In this document: in pieces, positions 9,415-18,384 of the stretch
How positions within the stretch are numbered: position 1 is the stretch's first letter
How the letters are laid out: every line of letters starts with the position of its first letter
Source of the DNA: Lewinellaceae bacterium
GTDB taxonomy: Bacteria > Bacteroidota > Bacteroidia > Chitinophagales > Saprospiraceae
Assembly (NCBI GenBank): GCA_020636375.1
Contig: JACJXZ010000006.1
Location: 248,001 to 312,000 of the forward strand
Direction of reading: 5' to 3'
Length of the DNA: 64,000 nt
Notes under the pieces: generated by a model
What the model was told of the DNA's origin: nothing
The model's input: the letters and a program-made list of their open reading frames with translations, nothing else
Databases searched by the model: none
Position numbers and translations under genes: made by a program

Positions 9415-9666
9415 AGTGCTTGTTTGGAAGTGGTGCTTTGGTAGCGAACCTGCCTGCTCGCCAGCGCTCGCTGGCAGGCAGGAATGGCCGATTGGGGGTT
9501 CTCACGAAGGCATTTTTGAGCCTCATAGCAGCGCTACGGGGCGAAAAAATGGCAAAGTGAGAGCCTGTCCCGTACCCGCAGGGTCGGGATTCCAAAATCC
9601 GCCATTTGCAGCCCAAATAGCCTGCCCCGCACACATAGTGTCGGGGACCACCTCTAAACAAGCACT
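9415..9666. mobile_element. 252-bp non-coding element with 19-bp terminal inverted repeats
   Basis: Left end AGTGCTTGTTTGGAAGTGG (9415-9433) and the complement of the right end (9648-9666) agree at 17 of 19 positions. Inside is a hairpin-rich stretch with the 16-bp core CATAGCAGCGCTACGG at 9524-9539, which also occurs at 26690-26705 inside another small element. No transposase frame; likely mobilised in trans. No certain target duplication (ACTT lies next to the left end and one base away from the right end). It abuts the broken T9SS gene. The rest of the gap, 9667-9837, holds nothing recognisable. Confidence 0.7.
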
Positions 9667-9837
9667 TACTTGCGGGTATTCAGCCCTCCGAAAGCATCCT
9701 GACACATAAAGTCTGGTGGATGAATCTGTTAATTCCGGCGAACCGGCTCTTTCATAACCTTCCCATCTCATTTGGTTATTACAGCATCCGTTCCCGGGCG
9801 AACTGTCTGATGCCCGTCTCTTCCTTTAAAGTTAAGG

Positions 9838-11583
9838 CTCACATTTCGGTTAAAATTCGATCAGTTCTTTGACAAGACGGATGCAAGTAGGTATCGGGCC
9901 TCAGCCCAGCTAAGCTGACAATCTGTTGGTGGAGGCTGTTCAGCCCTGTGACATGGTATGATACAGAGCCATCATCGGCCGTTATGACAACCAAGCCTAT
10001 GGCGCTAAATACCCTGAGCAACATAGCGGTATTGGGTTGATACACCTTCCTGCCCGGGTTCCCTGGTATCAAGTTGGTTAAGTAAGGCTGTTGCCGTACA
10101 GCCATATTTTCTCGAGTTTGATGTTGTATCAGGGCAACGAATTGTAAGGCGATAGTAGGAACCTAACCAAGCTCGATACGGTTGGGCTTGTGCAGCAGGA
10201 TGGGCTCGAGGGCGGTACACTTATTAAGCAGGTTGTGAAACTGCTGCTCAATGCAAACTGCTGGCGGTAAATACGCAACAAATCGTAGGTACAGCATTTG
10301 CTCAGGAGCATTAGTGGCATACACGCACCAGCCTGCCCGGTTTTGAGCCTGTTGATAAGCCTCTTTATTGAGCGCGCAACTTACCTCAAAGTGCCCTTGG
10401 TACTGCGAGGCTCTATAATGTGTACTTCAAGCAAGCCTGAGCCTTGTGCTGTTGGAGCGCTTGGTCGACAATAGCCTGGCTTGCCCCACAGCGGTTATGC
10501 GCTTGCATACCGTTGGGGATAAAGCGTTCCTGGATCTGTATGATGGCTTGCTCGCAGCGCTGTTCGAGGCTGTAAGCTGCTTTTGCCGCATCTCTACGTT
10601 GCAAACAGCCAGGAGGCGGTGTTGCCAGCTCAAGCCTGTAACGGAATCCGATTTTGTTTGGCTGGGCAACTCGGCGCAAAATGCCTTGGGTTGGCTCTGC
10701 CCTTCGGGCAACTCGCCTTCTTCGTAGCGGTGGCCGTAGAAAGGAACCTGAAGCGCTTGGGTGTCCTCTATCCAACTGAGGGCTTCGTCCAGCTCAGCCA
10801 GGCTGAACTGTTTGAGGGCTAAAGGCGACAGGTAATAATTGCCGCTCTGAGCAATGAATGCCCAGTTGGGCAGGTTGCCCAATTTGCTGTCGCCTACATA
10901 GAGCATGCCCTTGCGCCTGAGCCCTTCTGTCCATGCCTTTTCTATAGCAGGGACATAAAGTTGGTCGTCGGCCCGGTTGCCGCGCGCAATCAACGTGCTT
11001 ATGGGCATGGCTAAGGGGTCTAAGTTAACCATCATAGCCTTGAGGCTTACTAAATCCTCTCGCTTATTGGTTTGTTTATGACTTGCCGAAAAGCTCGTTA
11101 GCATCGCAGAAACTTTGAGCTTTTACGCTGTCCAGCCGAGCTACGCTTTGGCTTTCCAACTCATAGGCTTTTAGCAAACCTTGGTTATGGGCTAGTTGAA
11201 AACTTTCATAGCTCTGGTAATTGAAGCGTTCCAGCAAGATGCCTAGTCGGTCGTCGCTCAAATGCTTCGGCTTAAAATCGGGGCAATCAAGCAACCACTT
11301 AAGCACCTCGACTCTTTCGGATACAGGATTCTATGCCATATAAGTCATGCTTGCCCTCGCTGAGTACGTAAAGCAACAAGCCCATGGCTGTCTTGCCGTA
11401 GCCCGGCCCCTGCCAGGAGCCATGTACCGGAAAGTGTTCGTCTAGCAGACCGGGCATGCCGCTTTGGTTCAAAAAGCCTGATAGGAATGGGAGGTCTTCC
11501 AAGCGTTCCGTCGTTATTTGCATCCGTTTCTCCAAAGAACGTTTCCCTGACGGGAACTAATATTTTTTTAACCGAAATGTGAG
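9838..11583 (-). mobile_element. IS1634-family insertion sequence with intact ends
   Basis: Terminal inverted repeats of 18 bp (CTCACATTTCGGTTAAAA at 9838-9855, complement at 11566-11583) are identical. A 6-bp target duplication TTAAGG flanks it (9832-9837 and 11584-11589). Length 1746 bp. The ends look recent, but the transposase gene inside is broken. The right end is only 44 bp from the next insertion sequence. Confidence 0.9.
9839..11535 (-). pseudogene. IS1634-family transposase, several frameshifts and a stop
   Basis: Read from 11535 downwards, the protein is split over several frames. It begins with a DUF4277-type N terminus (MQITTERLEDLPFLSGFL, LLDEHFPVHGSWQG). Then follow a stretch ending DSVKAQSFCDANE, the typical core LVSLKAMMVNLDPLAMP / GNRADDQLYVPAI / MLYVGDSKLGN, and an IS4-superfamily signature region (IEQQFHNLLNK, around 10250). 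There is an in-frame stop just after. The C-terminal tail IPGNPGRKVYQ / MLLRVF is at 10105-9839. At least three frame changes (near 11300, 11100 and 10430) plus one stop mean no functional transposase. Confidence 0.85.
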
Positions 11584-11627
11584 TTAAGGGTTTACCGCCA
11601 AAGCTGCCAGTAATTTCCAAAAAAAAG

Positions 11628-13358
11628 GTAACTATTTAGCTTCCTGCGGAAGCGAATGAATAAGGCTGGCCGTCGAAGGCGGCCCTGAGTTCTTTGAAAA
11701 CGTTGAGCCCATGTTTCTGGACAGTGGATATGAACCCTTGGATGCGCGCATACATGCGTGCGCCGTGGAGGGTGCGGAAGCACCCGGCCATTTTCTGCTT
11801 AGCCTTAGCGGGGCGCAGTTCGCGCTCGGCCTGGTTGTTGGTGAAGGGCACCTCGGTGTAGTAAGCAAAAGCCAGTACGGCTTGGCGATACTTTTCCAGG
11901 CGCTTGAACAGGTTGTAGCCTTTGGTGCCCTTGGGCCTTCCCCGTTGGTTGGGAGGTTTTTCGGGCGGAGGCTCTTCGGCTCGGGCCATGGCCAGCAACT
12001 CATCATAGCGGCGCTCGGCCCAGGGCCTCAGGCTGGCAGCTAAGGCTCCCCGCCCCTGGCCTGTAAAGTCATAAAGCAGCCAGAGGTAATTCAGAAAAGC
12101 CTTAGCCCATTTACTGCCTTGTTCTTCGAGGGCGGCTAAATCACGCACGATGTGCGAACCACAAGTGCCATGCCGGCATCGCTCGAAGGTGAAGTAGGCG
12201 CTAAGGCAATCATGGATGGCCCAGCCCCCAAAATGGGGCAAGATGGAATAAGCGCTTCGCAGGGCTTTTTGGCCGCGGCTCTTGTGCATGAACAGATAAG
12301 TGTACAACTCTGTGGTAGCGGTATGCTCCCAGTGTAACGAGCCCTCAACCCGGATGCCGGTTTCATCAAAATGCACTACGGCTTGCCTAGCAAGCTGCTG
12401 GCAAATCTCGGCCTCGGGCTGCTCCAAAACGGCGTAGGCTTTCTGGTTGGCTGAGTACAGCGTCGATTCGTTGATAGGCTGGCCGAACAGGTCCTTGAAG
12501 AGGCACTGTATCTTTTGGTAAGACAAGCAGCAGCGCACGCTAAGCAAAGTGGCAAAGGCTTTAACGCCGCTGCCATATTGTGCCGGCGCATTTACGCCTT
12601 GTGGGAATACGCCGCTAACTTCCTCATTACAGCAGGGGCATTTACAAACCCAGCGCTGATACTCGGTTACTTCCAACTTTGGCTCAGGCAAGTCGTATAC
12701 CTGGCGGCGTTCCACTATCTGGCCTTCGGCTCCGTCAAGAGTTTGCCCACAGGAGCAAACCGTTGGGCGGCAGGGGACAGGTTTGTCCGGGCTGGCAGCC
12801 ATTTTGAGGGTGCCTCCTTTATGCCCTTTCTTGCCGCCCTTTGCCCCGCCCTTCTTGCGAGGGATGGCTGGCTTCTTCTTGGGGCCGTCCGACGATGGGG
12901 GCTTATGGCTATTGTGGCTGTTGGCGTTGAGCCGGGCACGCAGCTCCTTGTTCTCCGACTCCAGGCGCCGGTTCTCCGCTTCCAAACGCCGCTTATCCGC
13001 CTCCAAAGCCAACACATTGGCCCGTAGCTGCCGGTTATCTGCTTCCAGGGCCTCGATACGGATGATTAGCCGGGCGGCTAATTCTTGAAAGGATGCTATG
13101 TCAGAAGGTATGTTCAGGCTCAACAGTTTTATCAACGAAATATACGAGGTTGCCAGATTATTTCTAGTAGCCCAAGCCAAAATTGCAGCGAGGCTACAAT
13201 AGGGCTAAATCTCTGTTGCTGCGATGCTTGCCGGCCGCTAAACGGCCAGGCCAACACGAAGAACCCCGCGGCTTGCGCCACGGGCCACATATAACGCCGC
13301 TCTGCGGCCGGTTACCCCGACGGCGATGAGAATCGCCGCCGACAACCTAAATAGTTAC
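11628..13358 (-). mobile_element. IS66-family insertion sequence
   Basis: About 1731 bp bounded by GTAACTATTTAG (11628-11639) and its exact complement (13347-13358). Contains a single full-length transposase gene; the orfA/orfB accessory genes of many IS66 elements are not visible, as in the single-ORF Bacteroidota branch. Bases 13181-13346 are non-coding with small hairpins. Both flanks are poly-A runs and do not give a clean 8-bp target duplication (AAAAAAAG left, GAAAAAAA right). The same terminal repeats bound two miniature elements elsewhere in the window. Confidence 0.85.
11636..13180 (-). CDS. IS66-family transposase (TnpC/DDE_Tnp_IS66)
   Basis: 514 residues. N-terminal coiled coil at about 30-75 with heptad-like ALEADKRRLEAENRRLE, then a basic KKKPAIPRKKGG stretch. 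A zinc-binding region follows (CSCGQTL and CKCPCC), then the IS66 DDE domain with HFDETGIRVEGSLHWEH and a C-terminal FTNNQAERELRPAK carrying the last acidic residue. Family role: cut-and-paste transposition. The stop codon lies inside the left terminal repeat. The frame is uninterrupted, so it may still act, including on the short elements that share its ends. The start could also be one of several downstream ATG/GTG codons; 13180 is the longest. Confidence 0.92.
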   Translation of the reverse strand: MAWATRNNLATSYISLIKLLSLNIPSDIASFQELAARLIIRIEALEADNRQLRANVLALEADKRRLEAENRRLESENKELRARLNANSHNSHKPPSSDGPKKKPAIPRKKGGAKGGKKGHKGGTLKMAASPDKPVPCRPTVCSCGQTLDGAEGQIVERRQVYDLPEPKLEVTEYQRWVCKCPCCNEEVSGVFPQGVNAPAQYGSGVKAFATLLSVRCCLSYQKIQCLFKDLFGQPINESTLYSANQKAYAVLEQPEAEICQQLARQAVVHFDETGIRVEGSLHWEHTATTELYTYLFMHKSRGQKALRSAYSILPHFGGWAIHDCLSAYFTFERCRHGTCGSHIVRDLAALEEQGSKWAKAFLNYLWLLYDFTGQGRGALAASLRPWAERRYDELLAMARAEEPPPEKPPNQRGRPKGTKGYNLFKRLEKYRQAVLAFAYYTEVPFTNNQAERELRPAKAKQKMAGCFRTLHGARMYARIQGFISTVQKHGLNVFKELRAAFDGQPYSFASAGS

Positions 13359-13420
13359 GAAAAAAAAGACATTTTACAATAGCTGCTTAAAATTAAGTGG
13401 AAAATTCAGTTTGAACCTCC

Positions 13421-14416
13421 TCATTCCTGCTTTTTCAAATACTCCAGCACCGAATCATCATCCAGGCTTTCCGGCGCCGCCTCCCGGATGCCGAAGAAAT
13501 CCAGGTAATCCGCCAGTGGCTCCAGGCCGATCTCCCGCCGCCGTTGATCCACACGTTCGGGGTCGGCGATGGGATAAGGTTTATATTCCCCTGTTTCCTT
13601 AATCTGAACCACCTGGGTGCCGTAGTATTGCTTTTCCCGCCGGTGGTAGGCCATCCGGTCGCGCAGGAAGGCCAGTTTAGCAGGCGGGGTTTCTCCCCGC
13701 AGGACGGAAGCCTCGATCACAGGCAGGTATTTCTCCTGCGTTTCCAGGGAGGCGTGCTGGACAACCAGCCAGAGGGTGCCGTTGGCCTCATCCCCTATTT
13801 TGTGCTCCCCCAGCCAGCCATACTCCGCCACTATGCCTTCCACCTGCGCCAGGTTGAGGCTGTCCTGCCGGCCCATCAGGCCGAAGAAGTAAGCCAGGCT
13901 GAGCGAATCTCCGCTGAACTTTTCCTTCGCACACCCCATGACCTGCCGCAGCGCCTGGTCCTCCCGGCGGATCTTTTCCAGCCGGCGCCTCGCAGTTCCG
14001 TACAACTGCTCCTTTTCTTCCACGATCTGAAGAATGCCGGCCCAGCGCTCATCCTCCCGCAAGCCGTCGAAATAGCGGCTGTTTTTCAGGTCATGCAGGG
14101 AGATCCAGCCCTCGCGCGCCAGTTTTTCCAGGTAGAACAAAGCCCTGTCCGCCTCTCCCGCTCCGATCCAGGCCTTGCAGGCGTCGCCGTAGTAGCCGCT
14201 CAGGGGGTAGCGGCCGTTCTTCAGTTCCAGGGCCTCGTCGTACAACCGGCCGGCTTCCCGGTATCGCTCCTGCGCGTAGGCGTCGTCCGCCCGGCCCATA
14301 ACCTGGTGAAATGCCTTGCCGAAGGAAAGTTGGGCAATGGCGGCCGGGCCGCAGGTTATCAGAAATGGAAGGATCATCAGTATTCCAGTAATGTTCCTCT
14401 TCATGGCAGATTTCAT
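13421..14416 (-). CDS. Exported DUF6624-type protein
   Basis: 331 residues. Signal peptide to about residue 28 (ending AAIAQ). Residues 35-100 look like one or two TPR-type helical repeats (YAQERYREAGRLYDEALEL). The C-terminal half has the DUF6624 pattern: QVEGIVAEYGWLGEHKIGDE, then TQEKYLPVIEASVLRGE, LAFLRDRMAYHRREKQYYGT and a conserved end with PIADPERVDQRRREIGLEPL. The biochemical function of the domain is unknown to me. It lies 153 bp downstream of a second DUF6624-type gene in the same direction, so the two may be one transcript. Its 3' end is 62 bp from the IS66 element. Confidence 0.72.
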   Translation of the reverse strand: MKSAMKRNITGILMILPFLITCGPAAIAQLSFGKAFHQVMGRADDAYAQERYREAGRLYDEALELKNGRYPLSGYYGDACKAWIGAGEADRALFYLEKLAREGWISLHDLKNSRYFDGLREDERWAGILQIVEEKEQLYGTARRRLEKIRREDQALRQVMGCAKEKFSGDSLSLAYFFGLMGRQDSLNLAQVEGIVAEYGWLGEHKIGDEANGTLWLVVQHASLETQEKYLPVIEASVLRGETPPAKLAFLRDRMAYHRREKQYYGTQVVQIKETGEYKPYPIADPERVDQRRREIGLEPLADYLDFFGIREAAPESLDDDSVLEYLKKQE

Positions 14417-14569
14417 TTATCATCAAAGCAATAGCCGGCATGGTGTTGTAAGGAATCCATGTTGAACCCAGGCGGCAACACTCCGATGTCCAGCAATTTT
14501 TCCGGCGTATCGAACAGGGGCCCGGCCGTAGCCCGTTGAGGGTTTCGCTTATTATTCAATACGCTTTCA

Positions 14570-16491
14570 CTACGGTTCATTAAATACTATTTGATCACAT
14601 TTTTTTTTCTGCAAAACCCCCAATCCCAGCTCATCCCGCCACTTATCCACCATCGCCGCATCCTCCAGCGGAAAAAGCTCATATTCCTCCTCCTCCCCCT
14701 CCACCCGCCGGTACTGCGTGCCATAGCGCTGGGGCAGCCCCTTCAGCACCTGCAGGCGGTCGTACATCGTAGCGTACCAGAGCCACTCGGCCTCGCCCTC
14801 CAGGCAGCGCTGCTTCAGCCGGGGCAGGTAGAAGGCCAAGGTAGCCGTATCCAGGTGGTGGTTGACGACCAGGAAGGCGGCCGTGGCAGCGCGCTCGCCA
14901 ACTGCTGAGGAAACCGGCCATCCCTCTGCTTCGATGACACCTTGCATTCCGAGGAAATGAACCGAATCCGCCACAGCAATGGCCGCATCGCTCGCCGGAA
15001 AATCGACATCCCATTTGGTTGCCCCCTCGTCATAATCATGCAGATAAACGCCCAGGTTCTCGATGTAGTACTTCAGCGTCCGGTGGCGCTGGTCCTCCGC
15101 CCAGAGGGAATCGAGGAGGAAGGCCAGCTCCGGTTGGGCGTACCTGCCGTAGCTCTTTCGGACAGCCGCCTGCACCGCCGCCCAGCGTGGGCCGCTTTTG
15201 ATGGAGTCCAGCCTGGGGTCGAACAACATCAGCAGTTTCTGCCGTTGGGGCGCCAGGTGCAGCCATACATTCAGCGTTTTGAACGCCTGCGCCGTATGGC
15301 CGGCCATTGTTTGCTCCAGCGTCTGCCGGTAGATCACCGCAGGCATGCTGAAATCGGCGTGGCGGATATCCACCCGGCGGTTGAGCTGTCGGCCGGCCCC
15401 GGTGGCGTTATCGGCAGCGGGTTGGCCGGCGCCGGCAGCGATGGAAACGAAGCGGAGCCGGGGAAGCTGATGCCGAACTTCCAGGTAGGCCAACACGCTC
15501 TCCACCCGGGCGCGGGAGAGGCTTTCGTGGTGGCTGCCGATGCTGTCGGTATGGCCAGAGATGGTAAAGGCGATACCGGGGTTTTCCTTTGCGCGCAGAG
15601 CGAAGGAGTTCAGAGCGGCGCGAGCCTCCACCGTCAGCACGCTGTCCCCACTTGCAAAATAACAGGTGGTGCCCGGGATATCGAAAACCAGGCCGCCCTC
15701 TTCCTCTTCTTTTTCTTTGCAGAAATGCAACGCCGCGGCAGGGCCCACCTCCGCCTCTCCGATCTCTCGCACGCCGATCTCGTCCACATAAAAATGCCGC
15801 GGTCCCCAAAAACGTATGATCAGAAACCAGCCGCCGCCGCGAAAGCGCCCACGACGACGTACTCCAGCGGGCAGAGCGGCTTCACCTGCCACTTCAGCTG
15901 ATACCATTGATCGTAGATCACCGTATCCGCCAGGAATACCCGGCTGGCGATCAGGGCGCTCTGCGGGTTGCGGATCTTTTTCGGATAAAGGCTCAGTAGA
16001 TGTGGCGGGCGAATTCCGGGTCGGTGTCGGTACTGCCCGGAGGGGATGTACAGCCAGAACGACAGCTCGTACACCCTGCCCATTTCCAGGGGTTGAGACA
16101 AGGTGGTTCCCAGGTAATCCGAGCAGCCTTTGGTAAGGTGCTGCCAGTCGGTGCAGCGCGGGGTGTATTCCAGTTGCATCGCGGCCTGGCCGCCGCCCGG
16201 GCAGCGGCGCTCCAGCAGGCACAGGCGGCGGCGGGGATCCTGCTCTTTGGTATAACCGGCATCGCAGAGGGTGGGGTTGGTATTGAGGTCGTCCCAGCCG
16301 TGGGTCAGCTTTTTGAAATCCTCCGATCCCTGGTAGCAAGTGTAGCACTGCAGGGGCTGGTGGGTTTCGAAGCCGCCGTTGGGGACGAGATTCTGGCTGT
16401 GGAGAGGCAGGGCAAAGCACAGAGCGATGCAGAGCTTGGCTATCGCCTGCATTTTCCTGACGAAAGGAAGGTGGCTGGGAGGTATCTTCAT
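14570..16491 (-). pseudogene. Exported OmpA/DUF6624 protein with frameshifts
   Basis: Three frames are needed to read one protein. The first (16491 to about 16040) has a signal peptide and the start LVPNGGFETHQPLQCYTCYQ of a carbohydrate-binding-like domain. A short second frame gives DTDPEFARHI (about 16030-16000). The first frame then resumes (SLYPKKIRNPQSALIASRVF) until about 15830. The third frame continues to 14570 with HFYVDEIGV, an OmpA domain (SGHTDSIGSHHESLSRARVE and LNRRVDI) that should bind peptidoglycan, and a DUF6624-like tail (LQVLKGLPQRYGTQY). The frames join sensibly, so either sequencing indels in GC-rich DNA or a recent pseudogene. Alternative start: the Met at 16452. Confidence 0.7.
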
Positions 16492-16585
16492 GAGCGCGGT
16501 TTTTTGTTTAATGCTCTTCCTGCCAAAAGGTTACAGTGTCGGAAGTTCAGGCTGGTGCAGGCAACTGCCGGACCCGGGAAAATGT

Positions 16586-16593
16586 TATCTTTG
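16586..16593 (+). promoter_or_regulatory. Candidate Bacteroidota -7 box (TATCTTTG)
   Basis: TATCTTTG fits the TAnnTTTG consensus and ends 4 bases before the ATG at 16598, which would make the transcript leaderless or nearly so. The paralogous gene at 22116 has the same box at almost the same distance. No TTTG -33 element is visible. Confidence 0.45.
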
Positions 16594-16597
16594 AAGC

Positions 16598-18175
16598 ATG
16601 AAGTATCCGATCGGCATACAGGACTTTAAAAAGCTACGCGAAGACGGCTATGTCTATGTAGACAAAACCGAATACATTTTCCGCATCCTTAAAAGCGGAG
16701 ATTATTATTTCCTTTCCCGCCCCCGCCGCTTCGGCAAGTCCCTACTTTTGTCTACAATTAAGGAACTGTATTCCGGCAGCCGCGAGCTGTTCGAAGGCCT
16801 GTGGATCGAAGATCAATGGGACTGGGAGCAAACCAACCCGGTGATCCACATCAAATTCGCCAGCTTCAAGTACAAGGACAACCCGCTTAAAGAAGCGATA
16901 CACAAAGGGCTGGCGCCGGAAGCAGCGCGATTGGGCGTCGAACTGGCGGAAGGCGATTTCATCAACCCGTTGGAGTACCTCATCGTTAAGGCGCACCAAA
17001 AGTATGGGCGAAAAGTGGTGCTGCTCATCGACGAATACGACAAGCCCATCATCGACTATCTGGATGACGCCGAACAGGCAGAGCGCAACCGGGATACGCT
17101 CAAGTGGTTCTATTCCATCATCAAGGACAGCGACCCCCACTTGGAGTTGGTGTTCATCACCGGCGTCTCCGCTTTCAGCAAAGTGAGTATCTTTTCAGAC
17201 CTCAATAACCTCTACAATATTTCCCTTACCGACCTGGCCGAGAACCTGTTAGGCATTACCCAGGAGGAACTGGAATCCACCTTCGAAGCCCCGATGCGGC
17301 AGGCCGCCGAAAAGAACAAGCTCTCTTTCGAAGAACTGCTGGAAAAAGTCAGGCGCTGGTACAATGGCTATTCCTGGACGGGGGAGAACAAACTGTACAA
17401 TCCATTTTCCCTGCTCAGTTTCCTTTCCGGGAAACGCTTCCAGAATTTCTGGTTTGAGACCGGTACGCCTACTTTCCTGGTAAAGGAGATGAAACGGCAG
17501 GCCTACTACGATATCGGAGAAACGAGCGCCACGGCCAACGACCTCAATAATTTCGATCTCCAGCGGCTCCACCCCATCACGGTACTCTTCCAGACCGGCT
17601 ACCTCACCATCACCCACTACGAGCCAGAAGACCTGCTCTATACCCTCGACTATCCCAACATAGAAGTCAAGCACTCCCTTCAGGAAATCCTGCTCAACGA
17701 ATACCTCGACTACCCCCGTCAGGGTGCCCTGCCGCGCGTGGTAGACCTGCGCAATGCCCTGCGCCAAAAAGACCTGGACAGGGTGATCACCATTATCAAC
17801 GCCGCCTTCTCCGAGATTCCCGGCGAACTCTGGAAAGGCAAAACAGAGCATTTCTACCACGCAGTTACCCACCTGATGTTTTCCCTGCTGGGCACCTATA
17901 TCGATTCGGAAGCCCGCAGTGCTACAGGACGGTGCGACGCACGGGTACAAACTGAGAACTATATTTACGTCTTTGAATTTAAGTTGGATAAGAGCGCAGA
18001 GGAAGCGTTAGCGCAAATCAAAGAAAGAGGATACCTCGAACCTTTCGTCGATTCGCCGAAAGAGAAGATCGCCGTGGGCGTCAATTTCTCCAGCGAGGAA
18101 CGCAAGGTGGTGGACTGGAAGGCCGAGACGGATCATGCGCAACAAAACCTGGCCGGGAAAAAACGGCCAACTTGA
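16598..18175 (+). CDS. AAA-ATPase-like / PD-(D/E)XK nuclease-like protein, copy 1
   Basis: 525 residues. N-terminal AAA-ATPase_like domain (PF09820 type) from MKYPIGIQDFKKLREDGY, with a P-loop-like SRPRRFGKSLLLST near 42-55 and a Walker B-like VVLLIDEYDKP near 140. The C-terminal domain resembles the PD-(D/E)XK_9 nuclease fold, with the segment YIYVFEFKLDKSAEEAL near 455-470 where the E-x-K pair sits. The family is strongly expanded in Bacteroidota; roles in DNA processing, defence or mobility have been proposed, but none is established. Copy 2 starts at 22116. The two flank the repetitive beta-helix gene in the same direction. Followed by a strong terminator. Confidence 0.88.
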   Translation: MKYPIGIQDFKKLREDGYVYVDKTEYIFRILKSGDYYFLSRPRRFGKSLLLSTIKELYSGSRELFEGLWIEDQWDWEQTNPVIHIKFASFKYKDNPLKEAIHKGLAPEAARLGVELAEGDFINPLEYLIVKAHQKYGRKVVLLIDEYDKPIIDYLDDAEQAERNRDTLKWFYSIIKDSDPHLELVFITGVSAFSKVSIFSDLNNLYNISLTDLAENLLGITQEELESTFEAPMRQAAEKNKLSFEELLEKVRRWYNGYSWTGENKLYNPFSLLSFLSGKRFQNFWFETGTPTFLVKEMKRQAYYDIGETSATANDLNNFDLQRLHPITVLFQTGYLTITHYEPEDLLYTLDYPNIEVKHSLQEILLNEYLDYPRQGALPRVVDLRNALRQKDLDRVITIINAAFSEIPGELWKGKTEHFYHAVTHLMFSLLGTYIDSEARSATGRCDARVQTENYIYVFEFKLDKSAEEALAQIKERGYLEPFVDSPKEKIAVGVNFSSEERKVVDWKAETDHAQQNLAGKKRPT

Positions 18176-18191
18176 ATTATTCTCATAAAGA

Positions 18192-18231
18192 AAAGCCCGC
18201 TTCTCTCCGGACAGCGAAGGAAGCGGGCTTT
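18192..18231 (+). terminator. Terminator after AAA/PD-(D/E)XK copy 1
   Basis: AAAGCCCGCTTC (18192-18203) pairs with GAAGCGGGCTTT (18220-18231), 16-base loop, 16 bases after the stop codon. The T run is short. Confidence 0.75.
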
Positions 18232-18232
18232 A

Positions 18233-18359
18233 GGCTACCCGTCTAAGGGCCTCGGCGTGAGCTCGGCCGAACGCTGGACAGCAGAAAGGGGAAAGCCGAG
18301 CGGAGTCGAGGCCGAGCGTGTGCAGGAGGCATGGAGTGTCCAACATCAGACGGGTAGCC
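18233..18359. repeat. 127-bp palindromic stretch with perfect 12-bp ends
   Basis: GGCTACCCGTCT (18233-18244) and AGACGGGTAGCC (18348-18359) are exact complements. The inside has further pairings (GCTGGACA with TGTCC; CTCGGC with GCCGAG). It lies between the convergent genes ending at 18175 and 18385 and has no reading frame. It could be a double terminator or a small mobile palindrome. Confidence 0.6.
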
Positions 18360-18384
18360 GGGCTTTATTATTTGCCGGAAAACA

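Noticed and set aside
11620..13368. Clean 8-bp target duplication around the IS66 element
   Set aside because: Both flanks are A runs, but the octamers (AAAAAAAG and GAAAAAAA) do not match when the ends are placed by the inverted repeats.
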